Positions 26,851 through 35,721 of a stretch of DNA of 64,000 nt are shown in pieces. The position numbers were made by a program, and so were the translations under genes. Below the pieces are notes generated by a model. The model saw only the letters and a program-made list of their open reading frames with translations. It did no database searches and had not been told where the DNA came from. The first letter of the stretch is position 1. Each line of letters opens with the position of its first letter. This stretch comes from Butyricimonas sp. Marseille-P3923 (GTDB lineage Bacteria; Bacteroidota; Bacteroidia; Bacteroidales; Marinifilaceae), in assembly GCF_900184685.1 (NCBI RefSeq), contig NZ_FXXL01000007.1, forward strand, positions 2,170,001 to 2,234,000, written 5' to 3'.

Positions 26851-26940
26851 AAAACCGGTACAAAGCCGCTTCAAAGCCGGTGCAAAGCCGCTCGTGAACG
26901 TCTTTGAAACGTCTTTGTATCGAAGGTGAAACGTCTTTGT
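26851..26940. repeat. 11-bp-period degenerate repeat array
   Basis: Four units with core aaagccg or aaaaccg begin at 26851, 26862, 26873 and 26884, exactly 11 bp apart. Then come three units with cgtctttg (the inverse of caaagacg) at 26899, 26910 and 26932, with a diverged unit at 26921, again in 11 bp steps. It lies in the 460 bp gap between the fimbrial operon and the convergent HsmA-like gene. The rest of that gap holds only the operon terminator and A+T-rich sequence. Confidence 0.75.
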
Positions 26941-27130
26941 TCCCTTATTACTCCCTTATCTCAACGGACTCTTATCGCATACCCACCGTGCCTAAAAAAA
27001 AGTTTACCGGAAACCTAAGTAAACTTATACTGGAATTTTCATCAAAAATATCCCTAAAACCAACCGGGATATTAGCATATAAGCTCCCAGTATACTGCGA
27101 TTATAACCGGGACAAGTAACATTCTTCCTA

Positions 27131-27517
27131 TTAATGCTTCACACCCAGCACAATCCCTAACACGTAAGGCATCAGCCAAAACGCCCAAACAAGAATACTA
27201 AATCTACTGAAATTCTGTTTGGCTTTTTGGCTTCCTTTCCAGTAAGTCAAGATTGCCCATCCCGCATGGATTGCCATCAAAATTAAAGCAAATAATCCGG
27301 TTACACTATGCAGGATATTTTCATTCCCCGCCTCTCCGGCGATATCGGACATTATTGTCGTACCGAACGTATCGGCAGTCAATCCCAACAGGAAAAAGAC
27401 AATATGCCACAATCGTAACTCGTTTTGCACTCGTTCCGCCCATGTACCAATCGAGTAAAACACGAGTGCCAGCGTCATGCTCGCGATAGCGGTTCCTAAA
27501 AAAGGTATATTTTCCAT
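27131..27517 (-). CDS. TIGR03987/HsmA-family small membrane protein
   Basis: From the ATG at 27517 this is a 128-residue protein with four hydrophobic segments: TAIASMTLALVFYSIGTWAE, LWHIVFFLLGLTADTFGTTI, VTGLFALILMAIHAGWAIL and FSILVWAFWLMPYVLGIVLG. The GTWAER, LWH and GLTADTFGTT motifs fit the TIGR03987 (HsmA) family, whose function is not established. The longer frame to 27559 starts with TTG and would overlap the MacB-like gene, so the inner ATG is preferred. It is the last gene of the long minus-strand run. Confidence 0.75.
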   Translation of the reverse strand: MENIPFLGTAIASMTLALVFYSIGTWAERVQNELRLWHIVFFLLGLTADTFGTTIMSDIAGEAGNENILHSVTGLFALILMAIHAGWAILTYWKGSQKAKQNFSRFSILVWAFWLMPYVLGIVLGVKH

Positions 27518-27539
27518 CACTTTAAATTTATAACATGAA

Positions 27540-28760
27540 TCACTCGTAACGAATAGCATCTATCGGGTTCAACCGGGATGCCTTGCGGGCGGGATACCAA
27601 CCGAAGAAAACACCCGTGAACGTACAAACGATAAACGAAATCACCACCGAGTACAATAACACGGATACCGGCCATCCCAACAGGGAACGCAATACCAACG
27701 ATACACCGATCCCCAACCCCACGCCGATAATTCCACCCGAAACACTGATAATAATTGACTCTATCAAGAACTGGAACAAGATATGCCGCCCCTTGGCACC
27801 GATAGACATTCGTAAACCGATTTCACGAGTACGTTCCGTGACCGAAACATACATGATATTCATGATTCCGATGCCACCGACAAGCAAGGAGATTCCCCCG
27901 ATACAAGCCAAAAGAATAGTTAAAACCTTGGTCGCCATCGTCAGTACCTTACTCATCTCTTCCAGCGAACGAACGGTGAAATCATCCTCCTGCCCCACGG
28001 GAATACGATGCGTCTGTCGCAATACTCCCGTGATTTCCTGTATCATCTTGTTCGTGTATCGCTCGTCAATCACGGAAACGTAAATACCGTGCATGTAAGG
28101 GATTGCCAACAATCTTTTCTGTATTGTCGTGAAAGGAGCCACGATGATATCATCCTGATCCCGCCCCATGGAATTATAACCTTTAGGAGCCAAAACACCA
28201 ACAATACGAAAAGGCACTTTATCAAAGCGGATAATCTGCCCGAGAGGCTCTTCCCCGTTCTTGAACAGGTTATCCACGATCGTCTGCCCCACCACGCACA
28301 CTTTGGCGGCATTCTTCATGTCCTGATCACTGAACATTTCCCCCCGGTTGACCGTCAAGCGGCGAATATCCATGTAATCCTCGTTGATCCCGTAAATAGA
28401 GGTCGGCGTGTTACTCGCCCCGTAAATGGCTTGCCCGGATTTCGTCACGTAAGGAGAACAGTTTTCCAAATAAGGAACTTCCGAAACGATTGCCCGGTAA
28501 TCTTCCAACTTTAAAGTCTGAACGATCACGCCGTTCTGGCGGATTCCTCCCACCATGGCATTCGTCGGGTTGATAACCACCATGTTAGCCCCCAGTTCTT
28601 CTATTTGTTTCTCTATACTATACTTCGAGCCTTCACCGATGGCAAGCATCGAAATTACCGAGCTCACCCCGATAATGATACCCAACATCGTCAAGAACCC
28701 GCGTAATTTATTATTACTCAAAGCCCGAAGGGCGATAATTATTAAATTCCCGTAATTCAT
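27540..28760 (-). CDS. MacB/FtsX-type ABC transporter permease
   Basis: This 406-residue protein has the MacB layout without its own ATPase: an N-terminal transmembrane helix (about 20-42, LRGFLTMLGIIIGVSSVISM), a large periplasmic domain (about 50-270) and a C-terminal FtsX domain with three helices (about 280-400; LLACIGGISLLVGGIGIMNI, VTERTREIGLRMSIGAKGR, and a final NPIDAIRYE). MacB-type permeases work as mechanotransducers that push substrates through a MacA-TolC conduit. The ATPase (28863-29615), adaptor (29641-30804) and TolC-like channel (30819-32186) are encoded directly upstream. Confidence 0.92.
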   Translation of the reverse strand: MNYGNLIIIALRALSNNKLRGFLTMLGIIIGVSSVISMLAIGEGSKYSIEKQIEELGANMVVINPTNAMVGGIRQNGVIVQTLKLEDYRAIVSEVPYLENCSPYVTKSGQAIYGASNTPTSIYGINEDYMDIRRLTVNRGEMFSDQDMKNAAKVCVVGQTIVDNLFKNGEEPLGQIIRFDKVPFRIVGVLAPKGYNSMGRDQDDIIVAPFTTIQKRLLAIPYMHGIYVSVIDERYTNKMIQEITGVLRQTHRIPVGQEDDFTVRSLEEMSKVLTMATKVLTILLACIGGISLLVGGIGIMNIMYVSVTERTREIGLRMSIGAKGRHILFQFLIESIIISVSGGIIGVGLGIGVSLVLRSLLGWPVSVLLYSVVISFIVCTFTGVFFGWYPARKASRLNPIDAIRYE

Positions 28761-28772
28761 CTATTCATTTTA

Positions 28773-28860
28773 GATTTATGATTTATGATTTCAGATTTAT
28801 GATTATCATCCTCCCTAACCAACGCTTTTATTAATCGTAAATCGTAATTCATAAATCGTG
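28773..28860. repeat. 7-bp-period inverted heptad array between the MacB-like genes
   Basis: The left half has gatt at 28773, 28780, 28787, 28794 and 28801. The right half is its inverse, with the c of atc (or ttc in one unit) at 28836, 28843, 28850 and 28857. The two halves can pair around a loop of about 25 nt, filling the 102 bp gap between the ATPase and permease genes. Confidence 0.75.
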
Positions 28861-28862
28861 AA

Positions 28863-29615
28863 TTAATCAATTTCTTTGGGTAACGCCTCCAACACTTGCC
28901 GGGCGGAACCGATTCTCGAGTTTTTCTTGTCCTCGACAACCCGACCGTCACGGAGTAATATGTTGCGACTACTGAACTCCGCTATTTCAGGGTTATGCGT
29001 CACGAAGATAATCGTTCTCCCCTCGGCGTGCAGGTGCTGGAATAAAGCCAGAATCTCGTACGAGGTGCGGGTATCCAAGTTACCCGTCGCCTCGTCGGCA
29101 AGCAAAATAACAGGATCGTTCACCATGGCACGGGCGATTGCCACCCGTTGTTGCTGTCCCCCGGACATCTGGTTGGAGCGATGATTCACCCGGTTCTCCA
29201 GGCCTACCGCTTTCAAGGCGTTCAACGCTTTTTCCTTTCTTACCCGTTTGGAAATGGACGGGTTATACAACAAGGGTAATTCCACGTTTTCCAGTGCCGT
29301 AGTCTTGGGTAACAGGTTGTAGGATTGAAAAATAAATCCTATTTTCAAGTTCCTGTAAGAAGCCCTGTCATTTTTCCCCATTTCCCGCACGGGCTTCCCG
29401 TCCAAGTAATACTCGCCGGACGTGGGAACATCCAGACAACCCAACATATTCAACAACGTGGATTTGCCCGAGCCGCTTGTTCCCATGATTGTCACGAATT
29501 CTCCCGCCCGAATCGAGAAAGATACCTCTCTCAAGGCGTGTACAGTTTCCGAGCCCACCTCGAAATCCCGACAAAGATTTTCTATTTTGATTATATCTTT
29601 CACTTGTAGATTCAT
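28863..29615 (-). CDS. MacB/LolD-type ABC transporter ATP-binding protein
   Basis: This ATPase (250 residues from the ATG at 29615, MNLQVKDIIKIENLC; the frame extends to a TTG at 29630) has Walker A GTSGSGKST, the Q-loop FQSYNLLPKTTALENVELPL, the ABC signature MSGGQQQRVAIARAMV, Walker B VILLADEATGNLD and the switch His in FVTHNPEI. The TALENVELPL and ATGNLDTRTS motifs are typical of MacB/LolD/FtsE-type ATPases. It powers the permease encoded at 27540-28760. Confidence 0.95.
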   Translation of the reverse strand: MNLQVKDIIKIENLCRDFEVGSETVHALREVSFSIRAGEFVTIMGTSGSGKSTLLNMLGCLDVPTSGEYYLDGKPVREMGKNDRASYRNLKIGFIFQSYNLLPKTTALENVELPLLYNPSISKRVRKEKALNALKAVGLENRVNHRSNQMSGGQQQRVAIARAMVNDPVILLADEATGNLDTRTSYEILALFQHLHAEGRTIIFVTHNPEIAEFSSRNILLRDGRVVEDKKNSRIGSARQVLEALPKEID

Positions 29616-29640
29616 ATAACTATGATACAATTAGATACGA

Positions 29641-30804
29641 CTAATGTGGCCGCTGTCCGGTCATGTTAGGCATCAAGGGATTTCCACCCGGCTTCGACTT
29701 TATGGATTCAGTTGCTTTAGCGGATAAATTTATCCCGGTAATCACCTTCTCACCCGTTTGCAAACCCTCCGTGACTTCCGTGTAAATTCCATCCGAAATC
29801 CCGGTAAGCACGTTTTTACTTTTTAATCCCTCGACCGTCTGTATCCAAACAGATTTTCTCCCTGCCGTTCCGGCTTGTACCACTATTTCCACCGTTTCTT
29901 CTTCCGGCTGGAAGCGCAAGGCACGCAAGGGAATCATCAAAACATCCGCTTTCTCGTGCGTCAACACCGTGATACTCGCCGTCAAACCCGGTTTCAACTT
30001 CAAATCCGGATTCGGCGCGTCAATCACCACCTCGTAAGTAACCACGTTCGACGTCACGATCGGTTCCAAACGCACCTGCGTCACGGAACCCTCGAAATGT
30101 TCGTCCGGGAAGGCGTCCACGGTGAAGATCACTTTCTGCCCCTCTTTCACCTGACCGATATCAGCCTCGTCAACGTCGGCAATAACCCGCATCTTTCGCA
30201 AATCATTCGCTATCACGAATAACTTCGGCGTGTTGAACATCGCCGCCACCGTCTGCCCCTCGTCCACCGCTCGGGAAATAACCACCCCGTCTATCGGCGA
30301 GTATATCATGCAATAATTCAGGTTCGTCTTCGCTTTCAATAAATCAGAACGAGATTTCTCCAAAGCCCGGCGGGTTTTCTCGTACTGGTATTCAGAGGTT
30401 TCAAAATCCGAATCGCTAACCAGATTCTTGGCGTGCAATCCCGCCAGACGCTCGTGATTTTTCTTCTGGTAGTCATACTCGTTCTGGTTGGAATAATGGG
30501 TTGCCAACTGTGACTCGTATTCCGATTCCAGCACGGTTTTATCCAGTTCAGCGATAAGCTGTCCCTTTTTCACTTCCGAATTATAATCCGCGAGAATACG
30601 GGCTATCGTGCCGGAAACCTGTGTCCCGACTTCTACCTGCGTGATCGGCTCTATCGTACCGGTGGCAGTAACAGTATTACGAATATCCCCTTTTTTAACC
30701 TCGAACACCTCGTAATTCACCGTTTCTTTCTCTCTCGGCCGAAAGGAGAAAAACAACAAAATAATCCCCACGGCAATCACTATTGTTACAACTATCTTTT
30801 TCAT
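29641..30804 (-). CDS. MacA/HlyD-family periplasmic adaptor
   Basis: This 387-residue protein (ATG at 30804; the frame extends to a TTG at 30810) has an N-terminal membrane anchor (VVTIVIAVGIILLFFSF), a lipoyl-like half (NTVTATGTIEPITQVEVGTQVSG), a long coiled-coil hairpin (about 95-165) and a second lipoyl half (YSPIDGVVISRAVDEGQTVA), then beta-barrel and membrane-proximal domains. This is the MacA layout linking an inner-membrane MacB-type pump to a TolC-type channel; both are encoded next to it. Confidence 0.93.
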   Translation of the reverse strand: MKKIVVTIVIAVGIILLFFSFRPREKETVNYEVFEVKKGDIRNTVTATGTIEPITQVEVGTQVSGTIARILADYNSEVKKGQLIAELDKTVLESEYESQLATHYSNQNEYDYQKKNHERLAGLHAKNLVSDSDFETSEYQYEKTRRALEKSRSDLLKAKTNLNYCMIYSPIDGVVISRAVDEGQTVAAMFNTPKLFVIANDLRKMRVIADVDEADIGQVKEGQKVIFTVDAFPDEHFEGSVTQVRLEPIVTSNVVTYEVVIDAPNPDLKLKPGLTASITVLTHEKADVLMIPLRALRFQPEEETVEIVVQAGTAGRKSVWIQTVEGLKSKNVLTGISDGIYTEVTEGLQTGEKVITGINLSAKATESIKSKPGGNPLMPNMTGQRPH

Positions 30805-30818
30805 TTTCAATTATTTTA

Positions 30819-32186
30819 TTATATATCAATCGGTTCATTCCTGTAAAAATTCAACAACTTGAAAGCGAGAACCGCTTGGTATTTCGCTTGTATCTGTTCC
30901 TGCAACGCGGACAGGTAATTGTTCTTCTCCACCAGCAAATCAACCGGGTTCTTCATCCCCGCATCAAATTCCTCCTGTACCTGCCGGTAACTCGTGTAAG
31001 CCGATTTTACCCGTTGATTAGCTGCCATGTACCGGCTTTGGGCGGCAACAACATCTTGATGTAATGATTCCACCGTTTGCAACAAATTTTTACGGGTATT
31101 CTGCTCGTCTAAACGTGACTGTTCGGTTTGAAGTCTTGCTTTTGAAACATTCAAACGAGCTTTCTTCCGGTTCGTGATCGGGATACTGATATTAATCCCG
31201 ATGTTCTCAACCAAACGATCGTCTATTTGAGAGAAATAGGAACCGCTACCCTTGGAATCGTACCCAGTGGAAACGGAAGCCGAGAGAGAGACACTCGGCA
31301 AGTAATCCCCCCGGGCTATCTTTTCACCCACGATTGCCGACTCTACGTTCAACTGGCTGCTTTTCACCTCCGGCATCAGCCGTAAGGCTTCCCGATAAAC
31401 ATCCTGAAGACCGGGAATCAAGACAAGCACGCTTTCCTCGTCCAGTTCCGGGAACACCACATCAAATTCCTCTTCCGGATCCAGTTCTAAAAGTTGCTTT
31501 AATTGCAACTTGGAAAAAGCCAAATCGTTCTCGGCTTGTACTACCCGGTATTGGTCACTGCTGTACTGCGATTCCATTTGCGCGAAATCGCTCGCGCTGA
31601 TAGAACCCGCATCAAGCAAGGCTTTTGACCGTGCCAGTTGCTCACCGGAACTTTCCAGCGTCTGCCTGTCCGTTTTTAAAGTCTCGTTCGCGTACAGGAT
31701 TTGCAGGTACGCCTTCGTCACCGATATCTCGATATCGTTTTGGGCGACAAGCACATCCTGTGTCACGGCTTTTTCCAACAGCTCTTGCTGCCGGATGGAA
31801 CGGGAGAGTTTCCCCCCTTGGTAGAGAGTCATGTTCCCGCTGAGCGAGTAACTGCCCGTGTAGGCACTTGACGATTTCAACGTCCCGTTTGTACCCGCCT
31901 TTTTCTGGTGTCCCCAACCTTGAGTTGAAGAAAAATCAAGCGACGGCAGACGTTGAGCTTTCGCCCGGGAAGATTCGACCAAAGTATTTTCCAATGATAC
32001 CCGGACATACTCTACTTGGAGATTATGCTCTCTGGCGTGCTCGATACATGCACGCAAAGACCATGTCTTTCGTTGTGACATCCCGTCCAACGTACTCGAA
32101 ACAAGGATACACGTGCACGCTAAAAACACGACACCCCCTCTTTTCACGCTTTTCAAACGTGAATAAACATCATCTAACATCCTCAT
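30819..32186 (-). CDS. TolC-family outer-membrane efflux channel
   Basis: From the ATG at 32186 this is about 455 residues (the frame continues to a TTG at 32216). A signal-like hydrophobic stretch (VVFLACTCILVSSTLDGMSQ) is followed by two homologous outer-membrane-factor repeats: WSLRACIEHAREHNLQVEYV starts the first, and the second begins about residue 250 (DVYREALRLMPEVKSSQLNV). Both are rich in heptad coiled coils. It would form the outer-membrane exit duct for the MacA/MacB-like pump encoded downstream. Confidence 0.93.
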   Translation of the reverse strand: MRMLDDVYSRLKSVKRGGVVFLACTCILVSSTLDGMSQRKTWSLRACIEHAREHNLQVEYVRVSLENTLVESSRAKAQRLPSLDFSSTQGWGHQKKAGTNGTLKSSSAYTGSYSLSGNMTLYQGGKLSRSIRQQELLEKAVTQDVLVAQNDIEISVTKAYLQILYANETLKTDRQTLESSGEQLARSKALLDAGSISASDFAQMESQYSSDQYRVVQAENDLAFSKLQLKQLLELDPEEEFDVVFPELDEESVLVLIPGLQDVYREALRLMPEVKSSQLNVESAIVGEKIARGDYLPSVSLSASVSTGYDSKGSGSYFSQIDDRLVENIGINISIPITNRKKARLNVSKARLQTEQSRLDEQNTRKNLLQTVESLHQDVVAAQSRYMAANQRVKSAYTSYRQVQEEFDAGMKNPVDLLVEKNNYLSALQEQIQAKYQAVLAFKLLNFYRNEPIDI

Positions 32187-32229
32187 AAATAAATCTTTGA
32201 AGTTTATCTTACACAAGCACGAATGCTTG

Positions 32230-33354
32230 TCACTCGTTTTTCAATAACTCTTCTATTTTCTTTTCCAATTCTTTGCCTCGTAAATTCTTGGCTACAATCC
32301 GATTATTTTCATCCAACAAGATCGTACAAGGTACACTTCTCACTTTATATAATTGCACGACTGACGATTTCCAACCTTTCAGCTCAGCCCCATGTTTCCA
32401 TCTCAACCCATCCTTTCGAATTGCATCCGTCCACTCTTTTTTATCGGAATCCAAGGATATTCCCAGAATTTCTAATCCCTTACCTCGAAATTTATTATAA
32501 ATTTTCACGACATTAGGATTCTCCTGCCTGCAAGGACCACACCATGAAGCCCAAAAATCAATTAACTTGACTTTCCCGTCCAAAGCATAAAGAGATATAC
32601 TCTCCCCGTCCGGCGTCGTAATCTCAAAATCCGGGGCTAACGCACCTATCACAACCCGCTCCTGTTCCGCGATATAATCCGCAACAATTCTTCCATATTC
32701 CGTTTTTTTCCCTTGTTCTCCCAACAGCATAAATTTCTCCCGCAACAACTCGTAATTCAAATGTTTTTTCAATGACACAAGCATAAAATTCTCAAAATGC
32801 ATCGTATTCATCGCTGTATAGATCACAAAAGCCGATACGTAAGCATCCGGATTTGCCTTAATCAATTCATTTTCCTTCATATGCCACTCCAAGAGCAATT
32901 GCTCGAGATCATCCAGAAGCTGTTTCATAACCCTCTCATCTTTACTTTCTTTCGCGGCATAATATTTTTTAGTCAGCAAATCTTCCTTCCGAGTCATTGC
33001 CGAAGAAATTGCTTGAAAACAGTTATACAATTTCTGAGCCTCCCCACCTTCGATACTTATATTCCCTTTCTCTCCACGAACAATAAACTGCCCCTTTTCA
33101 AGCATAAACTTCTGTTCCCCTTGTCCGGCGATCACCAAATCTACCATGACTATGCCACTCTCTTTCCCTCGTAACTCAAAACTTCCTTTTTCCATTCTCG
33201 CAACCGTCAGAGTGTCCCACTCGTTCCCGTTGGGTTTCAAAATAAAAATATTTCCATCGGTAAAACCTTTCAGCGTACCGGAAATGGTAAATTCCTCCTG
33301 TCCGCAACAGACCAATGATACAAAACATATTATAAATAAAAATATCACTCTCAT
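32230..33354 (-). CDS. TlpA-like thioredoxin-fold protein with N-terminal DUF4369-type domain
   Basis: This 374-residue exported protein starts with a signal ending near VCCGQEE, possibly a lipoprotein (Cys16/17). The N-terminal part (about 20-115, FTISGTLKGFTDGNIFILKP) is a DUF4369-type beta domain. A helical linker follows, and the C-terminal thioredoxin-like domain (about 235-374) has the redox-active WCGPC motif (FWASWCGPCRQENP) and the cis-Pro loop VRSVPCTILLD. TlpA/ResA proteins reduce or isomerise disulfides in the periplasm. It lies 33 bp after the second fused GldF-GldG gene and is a regular companion of SusCD loci in Bacteroidota. Confidence 0.9.
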   Translation of the reverse strand: MRVIFLFIICFVSLVCCGQEEFTISGTLKGFTDGNIFILKPNGNEWDTLTVARMEKGSFELRGKESGIVMVDLVIAGQGEQKFMLEKGQFIVRGEKGNISIEGGEAQKLYNCFQAISSAMTRKEDLLTKKYYAAKESKDERVMKQLLDDLEQLLLEWHMKENELIKANPDAYVSAFVIYTAMNTMHFENFMLVSLKKHLNYELLREKFMLLGEQGKKTEYGRIVADYIAEQERVVIGALAPDFEITTPDGESISLYALDGKVKLIDFWASWCGPCRQENPNVVKIYNKFRGKGLEILGISLDSDKKEWTDAIRKDGLRWKHGAELKGWKSSVVQLYKVRSVPCTILLDENNRIVAKNLRGKELEKKIEELLKNE

Positions 33355-33387
33355 AAACCCTCATTTTTTATACGATGAATCCATAAA

Positions 33388-35715
33388 CTATCTTCCCCTC
33401 CTTCTGATCCAAAAGAAAAGCCCCATCCCCAAGAAAAATAAAGGATAAAGAATCATCAGACCTGTCCTCAATACTTTAAAACTCGTTTTATTAATATGAA
33501 CAACCGTATCGGTCGTCATTGATCTTCTGGTATCTACCGGCATCTCATTATGAGAAAGATAATGATACGTCCCATGTAACAAAGTCACACCACCACAACG
33601 TTGACTGTCTCCGTTACTGATACAATCGGAATCTCCCATAATAACCACCCGTTGTTCCCGTTCTCCCAGTTTACGGGACAAAGCGACTGCCGTATAGTAT
33701 TCCTTAGCCACCTCGCCCGCCGCCGGGTTGTATTTCAACGGTTCATCTTCATAATTTAATGACTCCAATTCATTCCACACTCGATATGATCGGTTTTCTC
33801 TCTTTTTCAATTCGTTCGCCAGCGTGTCCGTTTTCAATATCGGTGTCATTACAAATCCTTTCGGTTCAACCATCTCAATACCGGTCGTTGTCGGCATCAG
33901 CGCGTAAGACAAAGAACCGTAATGATAACTTAACGTTGCCGCTTCCCCGGTCATTAAACAAAACAACTCTTCCGGACGTTGTTCCGGTTTCCGATGTTGT
34001 ACCAACACACCTTCGGTCAATTCGACACCAAACAAATCCTTCAAAAACAAATTCATCACCTCGCGACGTCTAGGCTCTGCCAAAATAAATAAATTTCCAC
34101 CTCGATCCACGTAATTTTTCAATGCCCCCAATTCCTTTTCCGAAAAAGGTTCCCGCATGTCAGCTATGGTCAATACATTGATATCCGCGGGGATCTCCTG
34201 ATGCAAATCCACTTCCTCCACATCGAATCCTTGATTTATCATTCCCAAGCGGGCATATTTTACCGTAAAATACCGATCATACCCCCGCAGAGAAGAATCA
34301 TAAATAGAACGCATTCCGTATCCTGTCACGAATCCGATCTTGGGTAACGGGGAAGCCACCCGTTTCAAAGCGGCACTAATTTCCGATTCATGAGGGAATA
34401 TATCCATCGGATCATCAAACGTACGCAACCAAGTCTTTTGCCCGTTCTCCCGAACAATCTGCCAAACAAAAGTTCGTTCACCAGTCAGATCCAGCATTTT
34501 TCTTATCTCCTCGGGAGTCTTCAAACGAGTACTATCCATACCTGTATCTTCACAAACTTTTTTAGCCAATTCCCACATACTCTTTCCCTTGTTCTCCTTG
34601 AATAAACGACATCCCCCGTCAGCCTCCGTAATCGTATCGTAATAATAAATAACTTTCAATTTTGTCTCCGGTTTAAACCGTTCATAACGTTCAAAAATCC
34701 TCCGGTTCCGTTGGATAAAACGGGGAAAAGCGTAACTATAATAATTTGGGTCCAGCACGTTGACATAAGCCGTGATAAACAGATCCCCATCCAATTGTTC
34801 GACAATACGCAGGCTCTCCTCCGTCAACGTATTCCATTTGGTTGAAGAAGTATCATAATAAGCCATTAATTTCGGACGGGAAGAGAAATATCCCAACAAG
34901 CATGCTATCAGTATGACAACAATATTTTTCCCCATAGTTACCGAAAACTTTATCTTTTGCCGCACGGCATTTAAACGAATGATTGTCAATGCCAGAAACA
35001 AAGCTGTTACCAAAGGGAAATACAATACATCTTCACTACATATCATACCCATTATAAACGTGTTTACCCGTCCGTTGATACACAACCAGTAGGTGACATC
35101 CCGAACAAAATCATATTCTTGCCACCATCCCCCGATCAAACTCAAGAACATCAACACGATAAACGTCCCGACAGCCGCAACAAACTGATAAGAAGTCAGA
35201 CTGGATACAAAAATTCCCACGGCGGCATAGGTACACGTCAACAAAAAAAGTCCGAGCAAACCGGTCAAAACCACCGCCCACTCGAAGTCCTGCACGGTAC
35301 ACCATGCCACGATCACGTAAACGCTTAACATCAAGCACATCACAAACGCAAATCCCACCATCGAAAAAAACTTTCCCAAGATAATCTGCGTGTTCGACAC
35401 GGGAGAAGAGTACAGCAATTTGATTGATCCGCTACTTAATTCCTTACTGACTAACCCCATCGTCAACAACGGGATGTAAAAGTATAGGTAAGCGGAAACC
35501 TGCCCCCACAAGGCTCTCACGAACAAAGAAAAAGAAACCATAAATTGGACTCCGCTCCCGAACTCGTTACTTTTCATGTAATTGTGGTAATTCCCCACGA
35601 AAACCATCCCCGCTTGAATCGTGAATACAACCAACAAAAACCATGCGACAGGCGAAAAGAATAACAACTGCAATTCCTTTTTCGCTATTTTCCATATCAT
35701 TTTCATAATTGACAT
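33388..35715 (-). CDS. Fused ABC-2 permease / GldG-type auxiliary protein (GldF-GldG fusion), copy 2
   Basis: This 775-residue protein joins two parts. Residues 1-250 are an ABC-2 permease of the GldF type with six hydrophobic segments (FYIPLLTMGLVSKELSSGSI and LLYSSPVSNTQIILGKFFSM between helices). Residues about 265-750 are a GldG/ABC_transp_aux-like periplasmic domain (DTSSTKWNTLTEESLRIV, GFVTGYGMRSIYDSSL, GGNLFILAEPRRREVMN) ending in a final membrane helix (LMILYPLFFLGMGLFFWI). GldA/F/G are needed for gliding in flavobacteria, but the fused form here sits in a SusCD locus, so a transport or envelope role is likelier. Its ATPase is the next gene upstream, 6 bp away. Clear paralogue of 36671-38965. 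Confidence 0.85.
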   Translation of the reverse strand: MSIMKMIWKIAKKELQLLFFSPVAWFLLVVFTIQAGMVFVGNYHNYMKSNEFGSGVQFMVSFSLFVRALWGQVSAYLYFYIPLLTMGLVSKELSSGSIKLLYSSPVSNTQIILGKFFSMVGFAFVMCLMLSVYVIVAWCTVQDFEWAVVLTGLLGLFLLTCTYAAVGIFVSSLTSYQFVAAVGTFIVLMFLSLIGGWWQEYDFVRDVTYWLCINGRVNTFIMGMICSEDVLYFPLVTALFLALTIIRLNAVRQKIKFSVTMGKNIVVILIACLLGYFSSRPKLMAYYDTSSTKWNTLTEESLRIVEQLDGDLFITAYVNVLDPNYYSYAFPRFIQRNRRIFERYERFKPETKLKVIYYYDTITEADGGCRLFKENKGKSMWELAKKVCEDTGMDSTRLKTPEEIRKMLDLTGERTFVWQIVRENGQKTWLRTFDDPMDIFPHESEISAALKRVASPLPKIGFVTGYGMRSIYDSSLRGYDRYFTVKYARLGMINQGFDVEEVDLHQEIPADINVLTIADMREPFSEKELGALKNYVDRGGNLFILAEPRRREVMNLFLKDLFGVELTEGVLVQHRKPEQRPEELFCLMTGEAATLSYHYGSLSYALMPTTTGIEMVEPKGFVMTPILKTDTLANELKKRENRSYRVWNELESLNYEDEPLKYNPAAGEVAKEYYTAVALSRKLGEREQRVVIMGDSDCISNGDSQRCGGVTLLHGTYHYLSHNEMPVDTRRSMTTDTVVHINKTSFKVLRTGLMILYPLFFLGMGLFFWIRRRGR

Positions 35716-35721
35716 TTTAAT

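Noticed and set aside
26851-26940. CRISPR array
   Set aside because: Repeats are 11 bp and contiguous without unique spacers, and no cas gene is present; the same holds for 6551-6607 and 49419-49490.
26904-27119. 71-codon frame downstream of the fimbrial operon
   Set aside because: It overlaps the 11-bp repeat array, has no homology I recognise and no promoter or start context.
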